From an uncultured Collinsella sp. (GTDB taxonomy: Bacteria; Actinomycetota; Coriobacteriia; Coriobacteriales; Coriobacteriaceae), in the NCBI GenBank assembly GCA_900551305.1, contig URVK01000054.1:1-8469 (forward strand): 8,469 nucleotides of DNA, written 5' to 3'. Numbering within the stretch: the stretch's first letter is position 1; each line of letters begins with the position of its first letter. This document shows, piece after piece, positions 1 through 5,878 of the stretch. The notes beneath the pieces are model-generated. The model was not told the DNA's origin. It saw nothing but the letters and a program-made list of their open reading frames with translations, and made no database searches. The position numbers and the translations under genes were made by a program.

Positions 1-2169
1 GCCGTGCGCTCGAAGTACCCGCGTGCCCGCGTGCTCTCCATCGATACCTCCAAGGCCGAGGCCCTGCCCGGCGTGGTAGGCATTCTGCGCGCCGAGGACG
101 TGCCGGTCAACCAGGTCGGCCACCTTATCCAGGACTGGGACGTCATGATCGCCCAGGGCGATATCACCCGCTGCGTGGGTGATGCCATCGCGCTGGTGGT
201 TGCCGAGGACGAGGCGACGCTCGAGAAGGCCAAGAAGCTCGTAAAGATCGATTACGAGCCGCTGGAGCCCGTGCGCAACATCGCCGAGGCCAAGGCCGCC
301 GACGCCCCGCGCCTGCATGACAGTTTCTTTGCCTTTGGCAACACGGTGGAGCTCAAGGACAACGTGTGCCAGAGCCGCCATGTGACGCGTGGCGACGCCG
401 CCAAGGCGCTGGCGGAGAGCGCATTCACCGTGACGCAGCGCTTTACCACGCCCTTTACCGAGCATGCCTTCTTGGAGCCCGAGTGCGCCGTCGCCTTCCC
501 GTACAAGAACGGCGTCAAGGTGCAGTCGACCGACCAGGGTGCCTACGATACGCGCAAAGAGTGCGCCCACATGTTTGGCTGGGACAACGAGCCCGAGCGT
601 GTGGTCGTCGAGACCATGCTCGTGGGTGGCGGCTTTGGCGGCAAGGAGGACGTGTCCATTCAGCACTTGGCCGCGCTCGCTGCCTATAAGTTCCAGCGTC
701 CTGTGAAGTGCAAGCTCACGCGTGCCGAGTCGCTTGCTTTCCATCCCAAGCGTCATGCCATGGACGGCGCCTTTACGCTGGGTTGCGACGCCGAGGGCAA
801 CTTTACCGGTTTGGATTGCGAGATCAACTTTGATACCGGAGCCTACGCGTCGCTGTGCGGCCCGGTGCTCGAGCGCGCCTGTACGCATGCCGTCGGCCCC
901 TACAAGTACCAGAACACCGACATCCGCGGCTTTGGCTACTACACCAACAACCCGCCTGCCGGCGCGTACCGCGGCTTTGGCGTCTGTCAGTCCGAGTTTG
1001 CGCTCGAGAGCCTGATCGACCTGCTGGCCGAGAAGGTCGGCCTGGATCCGTGGGAGATCCGCTACCGTAACGCCATCGAGCCGGGCGAGGTTCTGCCCAA
1101 CGGTCAGATTGCCGATTGCTCCACGGCGCTTAAAGAGACGCTGCTCGAGGTCAAGGATGCCTACTACGCGCATCCCGGACACGCCGGTATCGCCTGCGCC
1201 ATGAAGAACGCCGGCGTGGGCGTGGGCCTGCCCGATGCCGGCCGCTGCAAGATCCGCATCGAGGATGGCCGCGCCGTGGTCTACGCCGCCACGTCCGACA
1301 TCGGCCAGGGCTGTAACACCGTCTTTTTGCAAGACGTTGCCGAGGCCTGCGGTCTGCCGCTGAGCTGCATTGCCAATGGCGAGTGCTCCACCGAGAACGC
1401 TCCCGACTCCGGCACTACGTCTGGCTCGCGTCAGACGGTCGTGACCGGCGAGGCCGTGCGCGGCGCCGCCTTCCTGCTGCGCGATGCCATGGTTGGCATC
1501 GCGGCGGGCAAGCCTGCACCCGATGCTCCCGTGAGCGCGCATGGCGACGGCGTCAAGATCGAGTACGACGACGGTCGCGCCTATCAGCTGCGCGCGCAGG
1601 AGCTCGTCGCCGGCCAAGGTATGCATCCTCAGGATCCCGCGGCCGCCCGCATAGCCCTGACGCGAGGATGCGAGTTTGGCTACGTGTATCTGGAGCCGAC
1701 CGACAAGCTGGGTGCGGATGTTCCCAATCCCAAGAGCCACATCTGCTACGGCTTTGCCACACATGTGGTCATTCTGGACGATGACGGCCGCGTGAGCGAG
1801 ATCTATGCTGCGCACGATTCCGGCAAGGTGGTCAACCCCATCTCCATCCAGGGTCAGATCGAAGGCGGCGTGCTCATGGGTATGGGCTATGCGCTTACCG
1901 AGGACTGGCCGCTCAAGGACTGCGTGCCCCAGGCAAGGTACGGTACGCTCGGGTTGTTCCGTGCGCCCGAGATTCCGGATATCCACGCCATTTACGTGGA
2001 GAAGGACGAGCTGCTGCCCGTGGCATACGGCGGCAAGGGCATCGGCGAGATCGCAACGATCCCCACGGCGCCCGCCGTACAGAACGCCTACCGCGCGTTT
2101 GACGGCAAGCTGCGTCCAGATCTGCCCATGGTGGATACGCCGTACAGCCGCGCCCGTCACCGCGGGTAG
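1..2169 (+). CDS. Selenium-dependent xanthine dehydrogenase-type molybdenum hydroxylase, 5'-partial
   Basis: This is the large molybdopterin-binding part of a xanthine dehydrogenase-family enzyme, which hydroxylates purines such as xanthine or hypoxanthine in the cytoplasm. The frame is open from base 1, so the true start lies upstream. About 722 residues remain of a family I recall as roughly 850, so the N-terminal part, where this family usually carries a 2Fe-2S domain, is outside the window. Visible landmarks are the segment HAFLEPECAV, the molybdopterin loop VGGGFGGK (622-645), NNPPAGAYRGFGV, PDSGTTSGSRQTVVTGEA, and KGIGEIATIPTAPAV near the end. The last contains the expected catalytic glutamate at codon 2047-2049. 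The overall pattern matches what I remember of the Se-dependent XDH family (TIGR03311-like) better than the aerobic heterotrimeric XDHs. In that family selenium is a labile cofactor, and there is no in-frame TGA here to suggest selenocysteine. Codon third positions are strongly G/C. A terminator follows 69 bases after the stop, so this is the last gene of its unit. Substrate is not proven. Confidence 0.9.
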   Translation, partial: AVRSKYPRARVLSIDTSKAEALPGVVGILRAEDVPVNQVGHLIQDWDVMIAQGDITRCVGDAIALVVAEDEATLEKAKKLVKIDYEPLEPVRNIAEAKAADAPRLHDSFFAFGNTVELKDNVCQSRHVTRGDAAKALAESAFTVTQRFTTPFTEHAFLEPECAVAFPYKNGVKVQSTDQGAYDTRKECAHMFGWDNEPERVVVETMLVGGGFGGKEDVSIQHLAALAAYKFQRPVKCKLTRAESLAFHPKRHAMDGAFTLGCDAEGNFTGLDCEINFDTGAYASLCGPVLERACTHAVGPYKYQNTDIRGFGYYTNNPPAGAYRGFGVCQSEFALESLIDLLAEKVGLDPWEIRYRNAIEPGEVLPNGQIADCSTALKETLLEVKDAYYAHPGHAGIACAMKNAGVGVGLPDAGRCKIRIEDGRAVVYAATSDIGQGCNTVFLQDVAEACGLPLSCIANGECSTENAPDSGTTSGSRQTVVTGEAVRGAAFLLRDAMVGIAAGKPAPDAPVSAHGDGVKIEYDDGRAYQLRAQELVAGQGMHPQDPAAARIALTRGCEFGYVYLEPTDKLGADVPNPKSHICYGFATHVVILDDDGRVSEIYAAHDSGKVVNPISIQGQIEGGVLMGMGYALTEDWPLKDCVPQARYGTLGLFRAPEIPDIHAIYVEKDELLPVAYGGKGIGEIATIPTAPAVQNAYRAFDGKLRPDLPMVDTPYSRARHRG

Positions 2170-2238
2170 GGTAGGACGCGCACGGCCATTGCTGACGGGC
2201 TGTTCGCGCTCAGCATCAACTACATACGCTGCGCCTTT

Positions 2239-2274
2239 GGCCCCGGCTCCATCGCGAGCCGGGGCCTTTTGTTT
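2239..2274 (+). terminator. Intrinsic terminator after the xanthine dehydrogenase gene
   Basis: A perfect 11-bp GC-rich stem (GGCCCCGGCTC pairing with GAGCCGGGGCC) closes a 6-base loop CATCGC and is followed by TTTTGTTT. It sits 69 bases after the stop codon of the upstream gene, the position expected for Rho-independent termination. The 2170-2238 spacer holds nothing I recognise. Confidence 0.9.
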
Positions 2275-2289
2275 GGAACGCCTCCGCAT

Positions 2290-2559
2290 ACGGAAACTGC
2301 GTCCCGGAATCATGCCTCAGAATGGGATGCAACTTCCGGATCGGCCTCAGGCGGAAACTGTGTCCCGGAATATGGCTCCAGCGTGGGATGCATTTTCCGG
2401 TTGAAGCCTCAAGCGGAAACGGCGTCCCGGAATTCGGTCTCGGAACGGGTCGTGCTTTCCGCTAGGCCCGCCATCCGGAAAGTGCATCCCGTTTTGAGCG
2501 CTCAATTTGGGACATGGTTTCCGCGGGTGCTGCCAACCGGAAAGTGTGTCCCAGTTTGG
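2290..2559. repeat. Palindrome array 1: four 50-bp hairpin units plus a half unit, 61-62 bp period
   Basis: Units lie at 2290-2339, 2351-2400, 2413-2462 and 2475-2524, with a half unit from 2537 to about 2559. Start-to-start spacing is 61, 62, 62 and 62. Each unit is an imperfect inverted repeat: a left arm like GCGGAAACTGYGTCCCGGAA, a loop of about 9-12 bases, and a right arm like GGGATGCATTTTCCGG. The fourth unit is flipped (it starts CCGGAAAGTGCATCCC and ends TTTCCGC) and has the symmetric centre TGAGCGCTCA. Linkers of 11-12 bases between units vary but often read like GGCCTCA. The array fills the gap between two convergent genes, starting just past the terminator and ending about 30 bases before the AbiEi-like stop. 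It resembles REP/BIME extragenic palindromes in layout. No transposase is in the window, and the period is not a multiple of three, so it is not coding. Confidence 0.9.
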
Positions 2560-2588
2560 TGGGCAGGCGGGCATAAGCTCAGCAGCTC

Positions 2589-3587
2589 CTACAGCTCAAT
2601 ATCGTTGAGCCATGTCGGTAGAGCGGTCTGCCGGATGCCTGCTGTCTGCAGCTTTTTGGCGAGCATTCCTGCCGAGCGGACCTCGTTCATGGTAAAGCGC
2701 AGCAGAGGGTGGCCGTAGAGCGATAGGTGCGCCTCGCGCTGTCGTTCGGCAACGAGCGACTCGGCGGTGGTGCGTCCGGCTAGCATGGCCTGGTCGGTAT
2801 ATTTGACAAGCCCGTCGAGTTCGCCCAGCGTGAGTTCCCGCGCCTGGCGCTCCCAGGCAAAGTCCGTTCGTATGGGCTTGGCCGAATCGAAGGGGTCCGT
2901 CAGCTCGTATTGAAGCCAGTCGGGCGCAAAACCGGTCTCGATTATGACGGCTCGGGCGACCGATTCCCCACCGCTCTCGGCGCGGACGTCGGCATATCGA
3001 AGCGTTGTGAGGGCCGTACGAATCGCGCGACCATTGCGGGCGGTCGCTCGTTGCTCGACGGCCTCCATCAACTGCTCTCGCGTAAGGCCGAGCTTTGAGA
3101 TCGCCGAATCGGCAATGGGCACGCCGTCGGCAAAACCAGTTTGCAGCAGGCAATCTGTGACCGTTCGGATGGGCGGCGTTACCGATATGCCGGCTCTGCG
3201 TATTGCTCCGGCCGGCTCAATCTGGTGCCGCTGAATATGCGCGCCCGGGCGAGCCGACGGCTTTGTCGAGCTGCAGGCATGCACGACATTCAGGTGTCGC
3301 CACGAGACCTCGAGCCCCAGCAGACAGGCGGCCGAAAACGAGCAGAACGTCCAATCGGGGTGGATGATCGCAAGGGCGCGGAGGATTTCGCAATGGCGTT
3401 GCGCTCGGTTGAGTTCATCCCAGCGCGTTTTTCGCGCAAACAACCCCGGCATGGGCGAGACAACCGTGCCGCCGGTGCGCCGAAGGAGCGCTTTTCGGAT
3501 CGCCGTGCTCGGGGGAATCAGACAGCGCCCCTCTTGTTCGGCTTGAGTGAGCAGTTGGTCGATGAGCTGGTCATTGCAATGTGTCAT
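2589..3587 (-). CDS. AbiEi-like winged-helix protein with C-terminal Vsr/DUF559-like endonuclease domain
   Basis: A 332-residue cytoplasmic protein resembling the actinobacterial proteins annotated as type IV toxin-antitoxin AbiEi-family antitoxins. Residues about 1-55 look like the AbiEi winged helix, with a GTVVSPMPGLFAR wing segment. Residues 80-100 carry the typical TFCSFSAACLLGLE stretch, and 110-150 the conserved middle ending in RTVTDCL. The C-terminal part (about 205-300) resembles the very-short-patch-repair/DUF559 nuclease fold: G207-E208-S209, then T241-D242-FAW, then G255-E256-L-D258-G and K262-Y. D242 and the E256-x-D258 pair are the likely metal ligands. The ATG at 3587 is chosen because AAGGAGG lies 9 bases before it. 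AbiEi proteins normally repress their own operon and pair with an AbiEii nucleotidyltransferase toxin, but no such partner gene is next to this one. The gene is bracketed by two palindrome arrays. It could equally be a stand-alone regulator or nuclease. The family call is fairly secure; function is not. Confidence 0.75.
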   Translation of the reverse strand: MTHCNDQLIDQLLTQAEQEGRCLIPPSTAIRKALLRRTGGTVVSPMPGLFARKTRWDELNRAQRHCEILRALAIIHPDWTFCSFSAACLLGLEVSWRHLNVVHACSSTKPSARPGAHIQRHQIEPAGAIRRAGISVTPPIRTVTDCLLQTGFADGVPIADSAISKLGLTREQLMEAVEQRATARNGRAIRTALTTLRYADVRAESGGESVARAVIIETGFAPDWLQYELTDPFDSAKPIRTDFAWERQARELTLGELDGLVKYTDQAMLAGRTTAESLVAERQREAHLSLYGHPLLRFTMNEVRSAGMLAKKLQTAGIRQTALPTWLNDIEL

Positions 3588-3596
3588 GAGCTACCG

Positions 3597-3603
3597 CCTC
3601 CTT
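3597..3603 (-). promoter_or_regulatory. Strong ribosome binding site of the AbiEi-like gene
   Basis: Read on the minus strand the sequence is AAGGAGG, a near-perfect Shine-Dalgarno, ending 9 bases before the ATG at 3585-3587. It fixes the start of the 332-residue protein. Confidence 0.85.
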
Positions 3604-3615
3604 TTTGGTAGCAAA

Positions 3616-3643
3616 AACGTATCAGCCGGAACTTGCCGCTCAA
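3616..3643 (-). promoter_or_regulatory. Possible promoter of the AbiEi-like gene
   Basis: On the minus strand TTGAGC (3638-3643) and TACGTT (3616-3621) are 16 bases apart and would start a transcript shortly before the ribosome binding site. Both hexamers are imperfect matches to the sigma-70 consensus, so this is weak. Its appeal is the position and the direct repeat that abuts the -35 side. Confidence 0.25.
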
Positions 3644-3664
3644 CTGACCAAAAGCTGACCAAAA
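3644..3664 (-). repeat. Two direct copies of CTGACCAAAA, 11 bp apart, upstream of the AbiEi-like gene
   Basis: CTGACCAAAA occurs at 3644-3653 and again at 3655-3664, separated by one base. An 11-bp repeat puts both copies on the same face of the helix, and they abut the candidate -35 element. This fits an operator, and AbiEi-type proteins are known to repress their own promoters, though usually through inverted repeats. Assignment as an operator is inference. Confidence 0.4.
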
Positions 3665-3881
3665 TCTAACCATGCGGGTAGATGGCCTGGTTTTGACGTC
3701 ATTTTTTGAAGCTGAATCGGTGGGCGGTAATCGGCACCCGTGAACGGTAGCTAGTTATGAAGCCTTGGTAAGTTTAGGGACGTTTACTTTTTCGAAAAAG
3801 AGCAATCTATCTGCTGTTTTGTGTTTCTGGATCGCATATTTGAAGGCATGTGATAAGGGCGGCGGATCGTCGTCTGTGCCG
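3665..3881. other. Gene-free stretch between the AbiEi-like gene and array 2
   Basis: I see no convincing gene here. It holds two small perfect palindromes, TGACGTCA (3694-3701) and CTTTTTCGAAAAAG (3787-3800). The latter is AT-rich compared with its surroundings and has no run of T after it on either strand. A short minus-strand reading frame (3755-3943) runs into the palindrome array and has no ribosome binding site. This stretch could hold the distal regulatory region of the minus-strand gene. Confidence 0.5.
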
Positions 3882-4178
3882 GCGGAAGCTGTGACCCGGA
3901 ATTGCCGCTTGGAATGGGACGCGCTTTCCGGAACGGCCCTCAACCGGAAATTGCATCTCGGAACGAGCCCTCAGAGCGGGATGAACTTTCCCAACGGGGC
4001 CGCATGCGGAAGCTGTGTCCCGGAATGAGCGCTCAGAATGGGATTCGCTTTCCGGTAGAAGTTTCAGCGGAAACCGCATCCCAGAATGAGCGCTCAGAGC
4101 GGGAAGCGCTTTCCGGATGACATGCTTGGCGGAAACTACGGCCCAGTTTTTGGCTCCAGAACGGGATGCATTTTCCGG
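3882..4178. repeat. Palindrome array 2: five 50-bp hairpin units, 61-62 bp period
   Basis: Units lie at 3882-3931, 3944-3993, 4006-4055, 4067-4116 and 4129-4178, spaced 62, 62, 61 and 62. They belong to the same family as array 1: left arms like GCGGAAGCTGTGTCCCGGAA, right arms like GGGATGCATTTTCCGG. Units three and four share the perfect centre TGAGCGCTCA. Linkers are 11-12 bases long. Exactly one period further on, at 4191, the sequence again reads GCGG and then diverges, which marks where the array breaks off. Unlike array 1, this one lies between two divergent genes, upstream of both, which is unusual for extragenic palindromes and leaves room for a regulatory role. Confidence 0.9.
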
Positions 4179-4231
4179 AACGGTCCACGTGCGGTGGTGT
4201 ACCGCCCCTTTCGTGTGCGCCGCTTGTCGAA

Positions 4232-4287
4232 TTACGTTATAGCTAGCTATATTATAGGAAGGTATAATATAGATAGCTATAACGTAA
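4232..4287. promoter_or_regulatory. Large AT-rich inverted repeat just upstream of the ATPase_2/DUF234 gene
   Basis: Arms of 25 bases at 4232-4256 and 4263-4287 are complementary at 24 of 25 positions and enclose the 6-base loop GGAAGG. Inside the left arm TATAGCTAGCTATA (4238-4251) is itself a perfect palindrome, and the right arm keeps it with one change. The right arm starts with TATAAT, and TTGTCG (4224-4229) is 18 bases before TATATT (4248-4253), so promoter elements may be embedded. It ends just before the ribosome binding site, so it could act as a DNA operator or as a 5'-leader hairpin. The loop sequence repeats the ribosome binding site core. Confidence 0.7.
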
Positions 4288-4294
4288 AGGAAGG
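4288..4294 (+). promoter_or_regulatory. Ribosome binding site that sets the ATPase_2/DUF234 start
   Basis: AGGAAGG ends 7 bases before ATG 4302. The reading frame is open further upstream to 4086, but that extension runs through the palindrome array and the inverted repeat and has no ribosome binding site. The 4302 start also gives the family's usual beginning, MFVGR. Confidence 0.85.
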
Positions 4295-4301
4295 ATGGTC
4301 T

Positions 4302-5693
4302 ATGTTTGTCGGAAGAACAGCGGAAATGTCCGAGCTCAATCGACTGTATGGCACGGACTCCTTTGAGATGCCTGTGATTTACGGCCGCCGTCGTGTGGGT
4401 AAAACGCGCCTTATCACAGAGTTCATCCAAGGCAAGAAGGCTATTTACTTTCAAGCTCGTCGTACCAATGCGGAGGCAAACCTGCACGGCTTTAGCCAGG
4501 CGATACTTGCAGGCTCGGTTGGTGCTGCAGGCGTGTCGTTTCGTAGTTTTGACGAGGCGTTCGATGCATTGGTCACCATGGCTCGAACGGAGCGTTTGAT
4601 TGTCGTGATTGACGAGTATCCCTATCTCGCCCAATCGAATCCCGAGATCAGCTCGTTGCTGCAAGACAAGATCGACCACTTATACAAAGAGACCAGGCTA
4701 ATGCTGATCCTATGCGGCTCGTCTCTTTCGTTTATGGAGGAACAGGTGTTGGGCTACGAGAGCCCACTATACGGTAGGCGTACGGCCCAGTTTAAGATCA
4801 TGCCGCTCGATTTTACGACGACCTTCGGGTTGTGGCAGAGCATGGGTCGCGAAGACGCTGCAGTTTGCTATGGCATGACGGGCGGCATTCCTGCATATAT
4901 CGAGAGAGTCGATCCTGCCGTATCGCTCAAGGACAACATCAAACGTCTTTTTCTTACTCCTACGGGCTATCTCTTTGAGGAGCCGAGTAACCTGCTAATG
5001 CAAGAGTGCCGCAATCCCGAGCAATATGATGCGATCGTGCAAGCAATTGCTCAGGGGCGCTCGAAGATCTCGGAGATTGCGAGCTCTACGGGAATCCCTG
5101 CGAGCAACGTAAAGAGCTATGTGGATAAGCTGGCGTCGCTTGGGATTGTCGAGCGCGAGCTGCCCCTAAACGAGACGAGCAATAAGCGAGCCGTGTATCT
5201 GCTGAGCGATCAGATGTTTAGGTTCTGGTACAAGTTTGTTCCGCAGAACATCGGGCTGATTCAAAACGATATGGCCGAGATGGCGTATGAGCGCATTGAG
5301 CCGCACGTATCGGATTACATGGGTACGGTCTTTGAGCTTATATGCAGACAATACGTGTACGAACTCGCGCGGGCGGGCCAGCTTGATGTGGTTCCGGCAA
5401 GCGTTGGGCGCTGGTGGGGGACGGATAATCGCACGCATACGCAGGAAGAAATCGACTTGATTGTTGACGATGGCGAGGGCACTGCGCTGTTTGCGGAATG
5501 CAAATGGCGCAATGAACCGGTGGGCGAAGACGTGCTGCAAAAGCTCGTGCATCGAAGCGAGCTCTTTAGGCGGCAGCACAAAAGCTATGCGATCTTCTCG
5601 AAGCGAGGCTTTACGCAAGGATGTCAGGATGCTGCGGCGAGCAGGGGAGATACCAAGCTGATTTCGTTTGCCGAGATGTGCGAGCGGAGATAA
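4302..5693 (+). CDS. P-loop ATPase (ATPase_2 domain) with DUF234/PD-(D/E)XK-like C-terminus
   Basis: A 463-residue protein of the archaeal-type ATPase group (PF01637-like) that is expanded in archaea and many gut bacteria and whose role is unknown. It begins MFVGRTAEM, typical of the family. Walker A is GRRRVGKT at residues 28-35. Walker B is LIVVIDE at 99-105, and a sensor-like LILCGSS follows. A winged-helix segment (about 253-290, starting RSKISEIASSTGI) precedes FRFWYKFV, the usual entry to DUF234. The C-terminal domain has D385 in EIDLIV and E399-x-K401 in AECKW, the pattern of a PD-(D/E)XK nuclease. No signal peptide or membrane segment is evident. Codon choice is visibly more AT-tolerant than in the xanthine dehydrogenase gene, suggesting a different history. 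Upstream lie palindrome array 2 and the 25-bp-arm inverted repeat, and a half-palindrome follows the stop. A defence or mobile-element role is possible but unproven. Confidence 0.85.
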   Translation: MFVGRTAEMSELNRLYGTDSFEMPVIYGRRRVGKTRLITEFIQGKKAIYFQARRTNAEANLHGFSQAILAGSVGAAGVSFRSFDEAFDALVTMARTERLIVVIDEYPYLAQSNPEISSLLQDKIDHLYKETRLMLILCGSSLSFMEEQVLGYESPLYGRRTAQFKIMPLDFTTTFGLWQSMGREDAAVCYGMTGGIPAYIERVDPAVSLKDNIKRLFLTPTGYLFEEPSNLLMQECRNPEQYDAIVQAIAQGRSKISEIASSTGIPASNVKSYVDKLASLGIVERELPLNETSNKRAVYLLSDQMFRFWYKFVPQNIGLIQNDMAEMAYERIEPHVSDYMGTVFELICRQYVYELARAGQLDVVPASVGRWWGTDNRTHTQEEIDLIVDDGEGTALFAECKWRNEPVGEDVLQKLVHRSELFRRQHKSYAIFSKRGFTQGCQDAAASRGDTKLISFAEMCERR

Positions 5694-5718
5694 CCAAGCG
5701 CGCTCTGATTTGATGCTC

Positions 5719-5733
5719 GGAATGGGTCGCGCT
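5719..5733. repeat. Orphan half unit of the palindrome family
   Basis: GGAATGGGTCGCGCT matches 14 of 15 bases of the right arm of the first unit of array 2 (3911-3925). It lies 25 bases after the ATPase stop codon and has no partner arm. It looks like the remnant of an array that once extended beyond this gene. Confidence 0.45.
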
Positions 5734-5742
5734 AAGGATGCC

Positions 5743-5857
5743 AAGCGTAAAACCTTCAATGAAAATGGCGTAAAAACTACATCTGTCATGGCGTAAAAAC
5801 TACATTGAAAGTAGCGTAAAATCAGCATTGAGAATGGCGTAATTTCGCATATCGCAT
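5743..5857. repeat. Five direct repeats with exact 23-bp period upstream of the DUF4143 ATPase
   Basis: Copies begin at 5743, 5766, 5789, 5812 and 5835, each exactly 23 bases after the last. GCGTAA is present in all five at the same offset, and GCGTAAAA in the first four. Copies two and three share TGGCGTAAAAACTACAT. The last copy ends 21 bases before the ATG of the following gene, so the set occupies its promoter region. The pattern is iteron-like or operator-like. TAAAAT (5817-5822) is the best -10 candidate but lacks a good -35. The period is not a multiple of three, and no reading frame uses it. Confidence 0.8.
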
Positions 5858-5878
5858 GATAGAGAGGGACGGCCGTCT

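Noticed and set aside
2269..2718. Reading frames through array 1 with recurring peptide motifs such as ETASRN and SE.
   Set aside because: The motifs come from the DNA palindromes. The 61-62 bp period shifts frame from unit to unit, there is no ribosome binding site, and the frame runs into the tail of a real minus-strand gene.
3787..3800. CTTTTTCGAAAAAG as a bidirectional terminator.
   Set aside because: It is a perfect palindrome, but the stem is only A and T apart from its ends and centre, and no T run follows on either strand.
3755..3943. A 62-codon minus-strand frame with a protein-like end (AIQKHKTADRLLFFEKVNVPKL).
   Set aside because: It begins inside the first palindrome unit of array 2 and lacks a ribosome binding site. 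The end looks protein-like, but nothing else supports it, and it could at most be a gene remnant.
2290..4178. A CRISPR reading of the regularly spaced repeats.
   Set aside because: The repeats are 50-bp imperfect palindromes with 11-12 bp linkers that partly resemble each other, arm identity is only moderate, and no cas gene is present.
4086..4301. A 72-codon N-terminal extension of the ATPase_2/DUF234 protein.
   Set aside because: It translates palindrome units and the AT-rich inverted repeat. A good ribosome binding site and the family's MFVGR beginning place the start at 4302.
3807..4679. A 290-codon minus-strand frame overlapping array 2 and the ATPase start.
   Set aside because: It is antisense to a clear Walker A/Walker B gene and its remainder is repeat DNA. 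No family features are visible.
5166..5828. A 220-codon minus-strand frame.
   Set aside because: It is the shadow of the ATPase_2/DUF234 gene and starts inside the 23-bp direct repeats.
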